Source of the DNA: Peiella sedimenti
Lineage (GTDB): Bacteria; Pseudomonadota; Alphaproteobacteria; Caulobacterales; Caulobacteraceae
Direction: 5' to 3'
NCBI RefSeq assembly: GCF_030504955.1
Contig: NZ_JAUKTR010000003.1
Coordinates: forward strand, 372,001-436,000
DNA length: 64,000 bases
Shown here: in pieces, positions 1 through 8,582 of the stretch
Numbering within the stretch: the stretch's first letter is position 1
Layout: every line of letters starts with the position of its first letter
Made by a program: the position numbers and the translations under genes
The notes under the pieces: generated by a model
What the model was told of the DNA's origin: nothing
Seen by the model: the letters and a program-made list of their open reading frames with translations, nothing else
Database searches by the model: none

Positions 1-86
1 AACGCAAGGCCTGTAAGGCTTTCCGAGCTGAAACTCGTGGCCGGCGCGGTCGGAAAGCGTCTCCGGATCGGCAGAATCTGCCGGGC

Positions 87-104
87 TTGAAACGCCTCGT
101 TAAC
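87..104 (+). promoter_or_regulatory. Weak CtrA-like site upstream of fliL
   Basis: The leader holds GAAA-N7-TTAAC ending at 104, about 50 bases before the fliL ATG. CtrA boxes are TTAA-N7-TTAA, so only the right half-site is intact. In Caulobacter the fliL operon is an early, CtrA-controlled flagellar class, which makes the position reasonable, but the match is poor and this is an inference. The rest of 1-152 shows no gene. Confidence 0.25.
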
Positions 105-152
105 CAAACCTGCCGATTCCTGAAGGCGTCGAATTCCAACCTGCGCCGGTCC

Positions 153-809
153 ATGCTCAAGCTGTTCAAGAAAAAGGCGAAGGACGCTCCGGCCGAGGCC
201 GAGGCGGCGCCCGCACCCGCCGAGGGTGCGGAGGGCGCAGATGAGGCGCCCCAGAAAAAGAAGCTCCCGCTTCTCGTCATCATCGGCGCGGCCGTCGTCC
301 TGCTGGGCGGCGGGGGCGGCGGCGCAGCCTTTTTTCTCTTGAAGCCCAAGCCTGCCGAGGCGGCGCACGGCGAAGAGGCGTCCGGCGATCATGGCGGCGG
401 CGGCCACGACACCAAGAAAAAGAAAAAGGGTGGCGGCGGCCATGGCGAGGCCAGCGGCGGCGACGGCGACCCTTCTCTGGGCCTGGTGCGCGAAGGGCCT
501 GACGGCGTCACCTTCTACACCCTGCCCGACATGGTGGTGAACATTCAGTCCGACGATGGTCGCCCGGCCCTTCTGAAGCTGAAGCTCACGCTTGAGATGC
601 ACGACGCCGACCTGGCCCATCAGCTTCAGGCCGAGGCGCCCCGGATGCAGGACATGTTCCAGAGCTTCCTGCGCGAGCTGCGCCCGGCGGATCTGGCCGG
701 ATCGGCCGGCAGCTTCGCGCTGCGTCAGGAAATACTGCGCCGGGTCAATCTGATCGCCGCGCCGGGCCGGGTGGACGCCGTGCTGATCGAAGAGATGTTG
801 GTGCAGTAA
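153..809 (+). CDS. fliL: Flagellar basal body-associated protein FliL
   Basis: FliL is a single-pass inner-membrane protein that surrounds the flagellar stator and supports torque and motility. The 218-residue product has a Lys-rich cytoplasmic N-terminus, one membrane segment at about 38-63, and a periplasmic FliL domain from about 110 to the end. Between them lies an unusual Gly/His/Lys-rich linker (about 68-107, with runs GGGG and KKKKK). The ATG at 153 is preferred to an upstream TTG at 87, because translation from 153 begins with the typical basic stretch MLKLFKKK. The stop overlaps the fliM start (TAATG), so the two are translationally coupled. The identity rests on the C-terminal domain and the fliM neighbour. 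Confidence 0.93.
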   Translation: MLKLFKKKAKDAPAEAEAAPAPAEGAEGADEAPQKKKLPLLVIIGAAVVLLGGGGGGAAFFLLKPKPAEAAHGEEASGDHGGGGHDTKKKKKGGGGHGEASGGDGDPSLGLVREGPDGVTFYTLPDMVVNIQSDDGRPALLKLKLTLEMHDADLAHQLQAEAPRMQDMFQSFLRELRPADLAGSAGSFALRQEILRRVNLIAAPGRVDAVLIEEMLVQ

Positions 810-1879
810 TGACCGACGCCGCGCTCGCCGAGATGGACCCGCTGGCGACGCACGACGAGGCGGCCGCCGACATGCCCGAGGCGCGGGGCCCGGCAGAGCG
901 CATCCTGAACCAGGAGGAGATCGACAGCCTTCTGGGTTTCGACCTTTCGGACGATGAGGACGCCGATCGCACCGGCATCCGGGCCATCATCAACTCGGCG
1001 CTGGTGTCCTACGAGCGTCTGCCGATGCTGGAAATCGTCTTCGACCGCCTGGTGCGGTTGATGACGACTAGCTTGCGCAACTTCACCTCCGACAACGTCG
1101 AGGTGAGCCTGGACAACATCTCGTCGATCCGGTTCGGCGACTACCTGAACTCGATCCCGCTGCCGGCCATCCTGGCGGTCTTTCGGGCCGAGGAGTTGGA
1201 CAACTACGGCCTGCTGGCGGTGGATTCCAACCTGATCTACTCGATCGTGGACGTCCTGCTGGGCGGGCGCCGCGGCACCGCGGCCCTGCGCATCGAGGGC
1301 CGGCCCTACACCACGATCGAACGGGTCCTGGTCCAGCGCATGGTCGAGGTGGTCTTGAACGACGCCCGCGCCGCCTTCGAGCCCCTGACGCCGGTGCATT
1401 TCAACCTCGACCGCCTGGAGACCAATCCTCGCTTCGCGGCCATCGCGCGTCCCGCCAATGCGGCGATCCTGGTCAAGCTGCGTATCGACATGGAGGATCG
1501 GGGCGGGCGCATTGAGCTGTTGCTGCCCTACGCCACGCTGGAGCCCATCCGGAAGATGCTCCTGCAGCAGTTCATGGGGGAGAAGTTCGGCCGCGACAAC
1601 ATCTGGGAAGGGCACCTGGCCACGGAGCTCTGGACGACCCAGCTGGAGGTGCGCGCCGTGCTGGACGAGCATCAGGTCCCGCTGGGGCAGGTGCTGAACC
1701 TGAAGGTGGGCGACACCCTGATGTTGAACGCGGGGCCCGATAGCCCCGTCGCCCTGCGTTGCGGACCGGTGAACCTGACCCAAGGCCGGATGGGACGTCG
1801 AGGCCAGCATATCGCCCTCAAGGTCGAGCAGCCGCCCAGCGCCCAGGCCGTGCAGCGCGCCGCCAGGGGGGAAAGATGA
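809..1879 (+). CDS. fliM: Flagellar motor switch protein FliM
   Basis: FliM forms the middle of the C-ring and binds phosphorylated CheY to set rotation direction. The 356-residue product has the N-terminal CheY-binding motif (LNQEEIDSLLGF at about 33-44), a central CheC-like domain, and a C-terminal SpoA/FliMN domain beginning near 265. Length and domain order are normal. The start overlaps the fliL stop, and the stop overlaps the next gene as ATGA, so this is the second gene of a tightly packed motility operon. Confidence 0.97.
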   Translation: MTDAALAEMDPLATHDEAAADMPEARGPAERILNQEEIDSLLGFDLSDDEDADRTGIRAIINSALVSYERLPMLEIVFDRLVRLMTTSLRNFTSDNVEVSLDNISSIRFGDYLNSIPLPAILAVFRAEELDNYGLLAVDSNLIYSIVDVLLGGRRGTAALRIEGRPYTTIERVLVQRMVEVVLNDARAAFEPLTPVHFNLDRLETNPRFAAIARPANAAILVKLRIDMEDRGGRIELLLPYATLEPIRKMLLQQFMGEKFGRDNIWEGHLATELWTTQLEVRAVLDEHQVPLGQVLNLKVGDTLMLNAGPDSPVALRCGPVNLTQGRMGRRGQHIALKVEQPPSAQAVQRAARGER

Positions 1880-2412
1880 GCCAGGTCGGATTGCTTCTGG
1901 ACGGCGTGCTGATCCTGTTGCTGGTCATGGCGCTGGTTTATGGAATGAAGCTGGAAAAGAAGCTCAAGGCGCTGCGCGACGGCCAGACCGGCTTCGCAAA
2001 GGCCGTGGCGGAGTTGAACGGCGCCGCGATCCGGGCCGAGCAGGGTCTGGGCGCTCTGCGGCAGGCGGCCGCCGAGACCGAAGAGCTGCACGGCCGCGTC
2101 ACCGCCGCGCGCGTGCTGAAGGTGGAGCTGGAGACCCTGATCGCGCGGGCCGAGCGCCTTGGTGTGCAGCCGCGCCCCGCCGCGAGCCAACCGTCACCCC
2201 GGCCAGCCCCTCGCCCTGAAGCGGCAGGGCAGACTCCGGCCGAGACCGCCGCGCCCGCGCCTGGCCTCGACCGCGCCACCATCCTGCAGGCCCTGGCCAA
2301 TGCGCGCGAGGTGCAGACCCGCTTCGAGGCGGGCGAGCGCACTCCCCCGTCGCGCCCTCGTCCCCCTGCCGACGAAGACCTGTTCGAGGCGCCCGCCCGG
2401 CGCGCTCTGTGA
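1876..2412 (+). CDS. PflI-like / DUF6468 flagellar membrane protein
   Basis: The 178-residue protein has one N-terminal membrane segment (about 5-24), a charged helical stretch likely to form a coiled coil (about 25-95), then a Pro/Ala-rich segment (about 97-132) and a short acidic/basic tail. This architecture and the position directly after fliM match the Caulobacter flagellar positioning protein PflI and its DUF6468 relatives; that assignment comes from memory of the locus, not from a search. The start ATG at 1876 lies in an ATGA overlap with fliM. A longer frame opens upstream inside fliM and is rejected. Its likely role is at the pole or flagellar base. Confidence 0.75.
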   Translation: MSQVGLLLDGVLILLLVMALVYGMKLEKKLKALRDGQTGFAKAVAELNGAAIRAEQGLGALRQAAAETEELHGRVTAARVLKVELETLIARAERLGVQPRPAASQPSPRPAPRPEAAGQTPAETAAPAPGLDRATILQALANAREVQTRFEAGERTPPSRPRPPADEDLFEAPARRAL

Positions 2413-2427
2413 CCTGAGTAGAGCCCC

Positions 2428-3384
2428 ATGAGCCGCATCCCCCGCATCCTTCCCCTCGTCGCCGTCGCCATCGGCGGCGTGGTGGCCGTACGCGCCATCG
2501 GGGCCGGGCCGGACCTGTTTCAGGGCGCGCGCGCCTTCGCCGCCGAGGTGACCGCCGAAGCCCAGGGGGAGGCGGCCCCCGCCGAGGCGTCGAGCCGTCC
2601 AGCGCCCGGCGTCTGCGCCGTGAGCCCCGAGGAGCTGGCGCGCCAAGCGGGGTTGTCGCCCGCCGAGCTGCGTGTTCTGCAGAGCCTGTCCGAAAGGCGC
2701 GGCCAACTGGACGCCCGCGACGCCGACTTCGCCACCCAGCTGCCTTTGCTGGCCGCGGCCGAACAGAAGCTGGACGAGCGCATCAACACACTCAACGGCC
2801 TCAAGGGCGAACTGCAGGCGCTCCTGGGACAGGCCGACGCGCGCCAGCAGGAGGAGACCAACCGCCTGGTGCAGGTCTATTCCGCCATGCGGCCCCGCGA
2901 GGCGGCTCGCGTAATGGCCACGCTCGATGACGAGGTGCGCCTGCCGGTGGCGGCGGCGATGCGGCCCCGCTCTCTGGCGGCCATCATGGCGCAGATGGAA
3001 CCCGCCGCGGCGCGCGAGCTCACCGAAAAGCTGGCCCGCCGCTTCGAGTCCCAGCAGCTGCGCGCGCGCACCCAGGCCGCGACCGATGGTGCGCCCCGGA
3101 CCAGCAGCGAGGCGGCGGTTCAGGCCGCCAATGATCCCGCCAGGGCTGAGGCGCCGACTCAACCCGAGGCGCAGCCTGCCGCGGCACAGCCGCAAGCGCA
3201 GCGCCCGCGACCCCGCCCTGCGGCGCAGAATCGCTCGGGCGCCCAGAACCGCAACCGGCCCGCACAGGCCGCGCAGCGCCCGGCCGCCCAACAGCCGTCC
3301 CTGCCCAGCGCGCCCCAGCCCTACCAGCCGTCTCAAGGGGCGGCGCAGGGGCAGCAGAACAGCCCGCGCCAGACCGTCGAATAG
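2428..3384 (+). CDS. MotE-like / MgtE-N domain flagellar protein
   Basis: The 318-residue protein begins with a signal-anchor (about 5-25), then an Ala/Glu-rich region with helical coiled-coil character (about 85-150). A segment resembling the MgtE intracellular N domain follows (about 153-207: MRPREAARVMATLDDEVRL and following), and then a long Ala/Gln/Pro-rich tail (about 220-318). Alphaproteobacterial MotE proteins share this plan and act as periplasmic chaperones for the stator-associated protein MotC. The start is 15 bases after the previous stop, in the fliL-fliM operon, which supports a motility role. The tail is low complexity and its function cannot be read from sequence. Confidence 0.75.
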   Translation: MSRIPRILPLVAVAIGGVVAVRAIGAGPDLFQGARAFAAEVTAEAQGEAAPAEASSRPAPGVCAVSPEELARQAGLSPAELRVLQSLSERRGQLDARDADFATQLPLLAAAEQKLDERINTLNGLKGELQALLGQADARQQEETNRLVQVYSAMRPREAARVMATLDDEVRLPVAAAMRPRSLAAIMAQMEPAAARELTEKLARRFESQQLRARTQAATDGAPRTSSEAAVQAANDPARAEAPTQPEAQPAAAQPQAQRPRPRPAAQNRSGAQNRNRPAQAAQRPAAQQPSLPSAPQPYQPSQGAAQGQQNSPRQTVE

Positions 3385-3392
3385 ACGCTTCG

Positions 3393-3407
3393 TTAACCGC
3401 GCCTCAA
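3393..3407. promoter_or_regulatory. Near-consensus CtrA-like box
   Basis: TTAA-CCGCGCC-TCAA matches the CtrA consensus TTAA-N7-TTAA with one mismatch and is followed by C, as in many known boxes. It lies between the MotE-like gene and the TPR gene, 26 bases before the TPR start, so it could add a CtrA-controlled promoter inside the operon. It was found by eye and short motifs occur by chance. Confidence 0.3.
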
Positions 3408-3432
3408 CCGCAGCGGAAGAAGGTGCGGCCTG

Positions 3433-6279
3433 ATGGGGAACCCGCGCCGCCAGCGACTTCTGAACGCCGGCCTCGCCGTGCTGACGGCAGGCTCGGTCGG
3501 CGCTGCGCCGATGCTGGCCATGGCCGTCCCATCCGAGGCCCCCGTGCGCGCCCTCGACCCGGTCGAGGTGCGCGTCGGCCGCAATACCGAATTCACACGG
3601 GTGGAGTTCGCGGGGGTGATCGGCCAGCGCGCGCGCATCCGCCAGGAGGGCCGCGAGGCCATTATCCGGCTGGGCATGACCGCCGCGCCTGACATATCGC
3701 AGCTGCGGGTCAACCCGCCGCCGGGCGTGACGGGGGTCGAGGTGCGGCCGGCGGACCGCGGCGTCGAGATCGTCCTGACCCTGGCCGAGGGCGCGTCGAT
3801 CGTCTCGGGCCACGCCGACGGGGCGGCCTTTCTGAACATCCGGCCGAACGGTGCAGCCGCAGCTCCAGCGCCCGCGGCGGCGCAGGGGACCGTGGCCGTG
3901 GCGGGCCAGGTGGAGAACGGCCGCCTGACCCTGACCTTCCCATTCAGCCAGGCGACGCCCGCGGCGGTGGTCCGGCGCGGCCCGGCCGTGTGGATCGTCT
4001 TCGCCGCGCCGCTCCGCCTGGATCTCAGCCGGGCGCGGGATCTGGGGCCGGCCACCGGTCTGCAGTGGACGGCGGGTCCCTCCCACACCGCCGTGCGCCT
4101 GTCGGCGCCGGACGACATCGCCTTCTCCGCTCGCGCCGACGGCGACCGTTGGATCATCACCCTGGGTGGAGCGCCGGTTCCGCCCGAGGGCCAGGTGACC
4201 CTGTCCCGCGACGATCAATCCGGCCCCACCGCCCTGGTGGCCGCCGTGGCGGGCGCGGCCCAGCCGGTCTGGCTGAGCGACCCGGCGGTGGGCGACCGCT
4301 TCCTCGTCACGCCTGCCCTTGGCCCGGCCAAGGGTTGGGGGCAGTCCCGCCGTCTCATCGACCTGACCCTGCTGGAGAGCGCCCAGGGCCTGGGCCTCGC
4401 GCCCATCGCCTCGGACCTGAGCGTGGCCGTCGAGGGCGACCTGGTGCGCATGTCCCGGCCGGGAGGCCTGACCCTGTCGCCGCCCGCAGCCGGCGAGGAC
4501 GCCGCCATCGCCGCCCTGGAGCTGCCCCAGGCGGCGCCCAGCCCGGCCCTTGTCCTTGAGCGGTGGGCCTCGACGGGCGAGGCCGACTACTCGGCGCGCC
4601 GTCGGCAGCTGGAGGACATGGCCGCCCAGGAGGGCCTCGAGGGGCCCAGCGCCCCCAGCCGCGCCCGTCTGGGCCTGGCGCGCTTCCTGATGGGTAACGA
4701 GCTGGCCTATGAGACCATCGGCGTCATCAACCAGATGGCCGCCGAGAACGAAGCCCGCCTGGCCGATCCCGAGGCGCGCGGCCTGCGCGGCGCGGCGCGG
4801 GCCATGGTCGGCCGCTATGGCGAGGCCCTTGCGGACTTCTCCGTGGGCGCCCTGGCCAGTGACCCGTCGGCCTCGGCCTGGCGGGGCTACATCGCCGCTC
4901 AGCAGCAGGAGTGGGACGAGGCGCGCCGTCAGTTCACGCAAGCCGCGCCCGCCATCGACGCTTTCCCGCCCAAGTGGCGCGCCCGCTTCGGCGCCGCCCA
5001 CGCCCTGGCGGCGATGAAGACCGGAGACCTTGAGGCCGCCGAGGCGCTGATCCGCTACGCCCTGTCCCAGCACATCGACGCCGAGGAGCAGTTGAAGGTG
5101 CGGCTGATCCAGGCCGAGCTGTTCGAGCTGCGCGGCGACAAGACGCGCGCCGTGCGCGTCTTCGAGGCCGTGGGCCGCGCGCCCCTGGACGACCTGGCCA
5201 CCGAGGCCCGCATGAACGCGGCCCGCATCAAGCTGGACAGCGGCCAGATCACCACGGCCCAGGCCATTGAGGTGCTGGAGCCCTTGCGCTGGCGCTGGCG
5301 CGGCGACGCCACCGAGCTGAAGCTGATCCGCACCCTGGGCGGCATCTACCTGAGCCAGGGCCGCTATCGCGAGGCGCTGGAGGTGCTGCGCGGCGCGGGC
5401 GACCGGCTGGCTCGCCTGCCCGAGGCGACCGAACTGCAGGCCGACCTGTCCGCCGCCTTTCGCGCCCTGTTCCTGGAAGGCCGGGCCGACGGACTTCAGC
5501 CGATCCAGGCGGTGGCCCTGTTCTACGACTTCCGTGACCTGACGCCCGTGGGGGCCGAGGGGGACGACATGGTTCGCCGCCTGGCACGGCGGCTGGTGGA
5601 CGTGGACCTGCTGGATCAGGCGGCCGAGCTGCTGGACTATCAGGTCAACAACCGGCTGGAGGGCGTGGCCAAGGCGTCGGTGGCCACGGACCTGGCGCGC
5701 ATTCACCTGATGAACCGCAAGCCGGAGCAGGCGCTGCAGGCCATCTGGAACTCGCGCACCACCCTTCTGCCCACCGCCATGCAATCCGAACGCCGCGTGG
5801 TCGAGGCGCGGGCCCTGGCCGCGCTGGGCCGCCACGAACACGCCCTGGAGGTGCTGGGCAATGACCAGTCGCCCGAGGCCCTGCTGGTGCGCGGCGAGGC
5901 GGCCTGGCGCCAGCAGGCCTGGGCACAGGCCGGGCCGATCTATGAACGTCGCCTCGGCGAGCGTTGGCGCGACGCCGAAACGCCCCTGACGCCAGAGGAG
6001 GAAAGCTGGCTGGTGCGGGCCGGCGTGGCCTATTCCCTGGCCAATGACGGCGCGGCTCTCACAAGGCTGTCGGGCCGGTTCGCGGGCTTCACCGAGCGGG
6101 CGCGGGCGCCTGACGCTGTCCGCATCGCTCTGGCCGGGCCGGAGGCCGCCGCTGAGGATCTGGCGGCCGTCACCCGCGTTGCGGCCTCGGCCGAAACCTT
6201 CGCCGGGTGGGTGGCGGCGGAGAAGCAGCGCTTCCGCCAGCGGACCGGTGGAGCCGCTCCCGCACGCGCAGCGGCCTGA
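3433..6279 (+). CDS. Large TPR protein of the flagellar operon
   Basis: The 948-residue protein has an N-terminal export signal (hydrophobic stretch about 10-32 ending near Ala). A beta-rich region of about 45-135 resembles AMIN-type domains (PVEVRVGRNTEFTRVEF), and a second beta-rich region follows to about 340. An alpha-helical C-terminal half (about 370-900) reads as tandem tetratricopeptide-like repeats with recurring A-L-x-x-G/A-x-x-x-A-L spacing. It is therefore probably a periplasmic scaffold. It is the last gene of the fliL-fliM operon, 48 bases after the MotE-like gene, and such a gene follows fliM in related genomes. No catalytic motif is visible. A 1215-codon open frame on the other strand is a GC artefact. 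Confidence 0.75.
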   Translation: MGNPRRQRLLNAGLAVLTAGSVGAAPMLAMAVPSEAPVRALDPVEVRVGRNTEFTRVEFAGVIGQRARIRQEGREAIIRLGMTAAPDISQLRVNPPPGVTGVEVRPADRGVEIVLTLAEGASIVSGHADGAAFLNIRPNGAAAAPAPAAAQGTVAVAGQVENGRLTLTFPFSQATPAAVVRRGPAVWIVFAAPLRLDLSRARDLGPATGLQWTAGPSHTAVRLSAPDDIAFSARADGDRWIITLGGAPVPPEGQVTLSRDDQSGPTALVAAVAGAAQPVWLSDPAVGDRFLVTPALGPAKGWGQSRRLIDLTLLESAQGLGLAPIASDLSVAVEGDLVRMSRPGGLTLSPPAAGEDAAIAALELPQAAPSPALVLERWASTGEADYSARRRQLEDMAAQEGLEGPSAPSRARLGLARFLMGNELAYETIGVINQMAAENEARLADPEARGLRGAARAMVGRYGEALADFSVGALASDPSASAWRGYIAAQQQEWDEARRQFTQAAPAIDAFPPKWRARFGAAHALAAMKTGDLEAAEALIRYALSQHIDAEEQLKVRLIQAELFELRGDKTRAVRVFEAVGRAPLDDLATEARMNAARIKLDSGQITTAQAIEVLEPLRWRWRGDATELKLIRTLGGIYLSQGRYREALEVLRGAGDRLARLPEATELQADLSAAFRALFLEGRADGLQPIQAVALFYDFRDLTPVGAEGDDMVRRLARRLVDVDLLDQAAELLDYQVNNRLEGVAKASVATDLARIHLMNRKPEQALQAIWNSRTTLLPTAMQSERRVVEARALAALGRHEHALEVLGNDQSPEALLVRGEAAWRQQAWAQAGPIYERRLGERWRDAETPLTPEEESWLVRAGVAYSLANDGAALTRLSGRFAGFTERARAPDAVRIALAGPEAAAEDLAAVTRVAASAETFAGWVAAEKQRFRQRTGGAAPARAAA

Positions 6280-6429
6280 CGGGGCCCTGGCCGCGAACGC
6301 CCTTTCAACCGCATGTCAGCCTGGCGGGCCGGAAGCGCGTCAAGTGCACGCCGGCGATCGCCTCATACGCCCTGGCCGCAGCGCTGCGTTCTCGCCCCCA
6401 CCCAACCCCGTCGAGGGGGAGGGCTATTG

Positions 6430-7527
6430 TCACGTATTGAACAGGAAGTGCATCACGTCGCCGTCCTTGACGACGTAGGCCTTGCCTTCAGCCCGCAGCT
6501 TTCCGGCCTCGCGCGCCCTGGCCTCGCCGTTCAGCGAGACGTAGTCGTCGTAGGCAATGGTTTCAGCGCGGATGAAGCCCTTCTCGAAGTCCGTATGGAT
6601 GACGCCCGCCGCCTGGGGCGCGGTGGCGCCCACGGGAATAGTCCAGGCCCGGGCCTCCTTGGGGCCCACGGTGAAGTAGGTCTGAAGGCCGAGCAGGGTA
6701 TAGGCGGAGCGGATCAGGCGGTTCAGGCCCGGCTCGGTCAGGCCCAGCGTCTCCAGAAACTCGGCCTGCTCGGCCTCGTCCAGGGTGGCGATCTCGGACT
6801 CGATCTGGGCCGAGATGACGACCGTCTCGGCGCCGTCGGCCTTGGCGCGCGTGGCCACCTGGGCGGACAGGTCGTTCCCTTCGGCGGCTGACCCTTCATC
6901 GACGTTGGCGACGTAAAGGGCCGGCAGAGCGGTCAGGAGCTGCAGCATGTCCCAGGCCTTGCGGTCTTCCTTGGACACCTCAGCCAGGCGCGCGGGCTTG
7001 CCGGCGCGCAGCAGGTCCAGCGCCGCGCTCATCAGCTTGAATTGCCCCTGGGCCTCCTTGTCGCCGCCCTTGGCGCGCTTCTCGACCTGGACGATGCGGC
7101 GCTCCAGGCTGTCGAGGTCAGCCAGCATCAGCTCGGTCTCGATGATCTCGAGGTCGGCGATGGGGTCGATGCGGTTCTCGACGTGGGTGATGTCGTCATT
7201 GACGAAGCAGCGCGCCACGAAGGCGATGGCGTCGCAGTCCCGGATGTTGGCCAGGAACTGATTGCCCAGCCCTTCGCCCTTGGAGGCGCCGCGCACCAGG
7301 CCGGCGATATCCACGAAGGTGATCCGCGAGGGGATGATCTCCTTCGAGCCCGCGATCTTCGCCAGCACTTCCAGGCGCGGTTCGGGCACGGCCACGTCGC
7401 CGGTGTTCGGCTCGATCGTGCAGAAGGGGAAGTTGGCCGCCTGGGCCGCCGCCGTCTTGGTGAGCGCATTGAACAGGGTGGACTTGCCGACATTGGGCAA
7501 GCCGACGATCGCGACTTTCAGGGCCAT
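6430..7527 (-). CDS. ychF: Redox-regulated ATPase YchF (Obg family)
   Basis: YchF is a ribosome-associated P-loop NTPase that prefers ATP. The 365-residue product shows the G1 loop GLPNVGKST (about 9-17), the G2/G3 region ending in VDIAGLVRGASKGEGLGNQFL, and a C-terminal TGS domain (about 280-365). Length is typical. It stands alone on the minus strand, facing the end of the flagellar operon; the 150-base gap between them shows no gene. Confidence 0.97.
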   Translation of the reverse strand: MALKVAIVGLPNVGKSTLFNALTKTAAAQAANFPFCTIEPNTGDVAVPEPRLEVLAKIAGSKEIIPSRITFVDIAGLVRGASKGEGLGNQFLANIRDCDAIAFVARCFVNDDITHVENRIDPIADLEIIETELMLADLDSLERRIVQVEKRAKGGDKEAQGQFKLMSAALDLLRAGKPARLAEVSKEDRKAWDMLQLLTALPALYVANVDEGSAAEGNDLSAQVATRAKADGAETVVISAQIESEIATLDEAEQAEFLETLGLTEPGLNRLIRSAYTLLGLQTYFTVGPKEARAWTIPVGATAPQAAGVIHTDFEKGFIRAETIAYDDYVSLNGEARAREAGKLRAEGKAYVVKDGDVMHFLFNT

Positions 7528-7639
7528 GGACGCCTAGGAGGTGATGGGGCCGCGCCCGCTGCGCGGCGGCGGCGCGCTGCCTAGCACAGGCGGGCCGGGC
7601 CGCCAAACGCTTGCGTCCCACGCCGAATGGTAGCACAAA

Positions 7640-7657
7640 CCATACGAACTGGTATGG
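7640..7657. promoter_or_regulatory. Palindromic operator, probably for the TetR regulator
   Basis: CCATAC-GAACTG-GTATGG is an inverted repeat with perfect 6-base arms, 8 bases upstream of the membrane-protein ATG at 7666. The second gene of that transcript encodes a TetR regulator, and TetR proteins usually repress their own operon through such dyads, so autoregulation is likely (inference). If the dyad is an operator, the upstream in-frame ATG at 7627 is not the real start. Confidence 0.55.
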
Positions 7658-7665
7658 AGATCGCC

Positions 7666-8049
7666 ATGAACGTCTGGTTCGTCGCGGCGGCGGTCGTGGC
7701 CGCAGTCGCTTTGGGAGTACATCTGTTCCTGGGTTCGCGGCTGGTGGTCCGGCCGCTGCTGGAGGCGGCGGGACTGGATCGTGTGCCCCGCTGGCTGAAC
7801 TTCATGACCTGGCACATGGTCAGCATGAGCCTGGCCTTCACGGCGGGCGGCTACGGCTGGGCCGCCTGGCGCAAGGATGGCGCGGTGCTGGCGCTTTTCC
7901 TGACCTTCCAGGCCGTCGGCTTCCTGGCGGTGGCGCTCTATGCGGCGGGGCGGGGCAGGCTGCCTGCGTGGCGGCTGCCCCCGGTGATCCTGTTCGCCGT
8001 CATTACGATCCTGGCCGTGCTTGGCCTCGCTCTTCCGGCAACGCCATGA
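7666..8049 (+). CDS. Small four-helix membrane protein
   Basis: The 127-residue protein is almost entirely hydrophobic, with four predicted membrane helices (about 3-25, 45-65, 70-90 and 102-123). The loop after helix 1 contains SRLVVRPLLEAAGLDRVPRW. No family was recognised with certainty. It starts at 7666, just after a palindrome, and its stop overlaps the TetR gene as ATGA, so the two form an operon and it is the most likely target of that regulator. It may be a small transporter-like or stress-response membrane protein, but nothing in the sequence settles the substrate. Confidence 0.7.
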   Translation: MNVWFVAAAVVAAVALGVHLFLGSRLVVRPLLEAAGLDRVPRWLNFMTWHMVSMSLAFTAGGYGWAAWRKDGAVLALFLTFQAVGFLAVALYAAGRGRLPAWRLPPVILFAVITILAVLGLALPATP

Positions 8050-8582
8050 GCCGCTTCACGCGCGCGGCCTGGCTGGATCTAGGTCTGGAGCGGCTGAGGG
8101 ACGAGGGGCCAGAAGCCCTGACCATCGAGCGGATGTGTCAGGCGGCGGGCCGGACCAAGGGCTCCTTCTACCACCACTTCGGATCGGCCACGGAATTCCT
8201 GGCCGCCGTGATCGGCCGCTGGCGCGAGCGGGCCACGGACCGGATCGCGGAGGCCGCCCTGGCGGCGCGCACACCCGAGCTGGCGCTACGGACCCTCGGC
8301 AAGCTGACGGGCCGCATGGATCACCGGCTGGACGTGGCCGTGCGCCGGGCCGCGATCGGTCAGCCGGCCCTTGAGACCGAGGTCGAGGCGGCGGACCAGC
8401 GCCGAGAGGCCGTGCTGGCCCAGCTGATGGCCTCGGCCTACGTCCTGGATGAAGCCCGGGCGCGGGCGGCGGCGCGGCTGTTTCACTCGGTCCACCTGGC
8501 CGGGCAGTTGCGCGCGCCTGACGACGTGGAGGCCTTCACGCGGGAAGCCTATGGGGCGCTGCTGAGGTGGGTAGCGGTCTAG
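8046..8582 (+). CDS. TetR/AcrR family transcriptional regulator
   Basis: The 178-residue protein has an N-terminal TetR-type helix-turn-helix (about 8-55). The diagnostic segment is LTIERMCQAAGRTKGSFYHHF, where GSFYHHF is the recognition helix signature. A helical ligand-binding domain follows. It overlaps the preceding membrane-protein gene by 4 bases, and the operon start carries a palindrome at 7640-7657, consistent with negative autoregulation. The effector is unknown. Its stop overlaps the convergent SIMPL gene by 4 bases. Confidence 0.92.
   Translation: MSRFTRAAWLDLGLERLRDEGPEALTIERMCQAAGRTKGSFYHHFGSATEFLAAVIGRWRERATDRIAEAALAARTPELALRTLGKLTGRMDHRLDVAVRRAAIGQPALETEVEAADQRREAVLAQLMASAYVLDEARARAAARLFHSVHLAGQLRAPDDVEAFTREAYGALLRWVAV

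Noticed and set aside
2194-5841. A 1215-codon open frame on the minus strand across the flagellar TPR gene
   Set aside because: It is an antisense shadow: codon composition is Arg/Gly/Gln/His-rich and lacks family features, while the plus strand carries clear MotE-like and TPR proteins. Long antisense frames are expected in GC-rich DNA.
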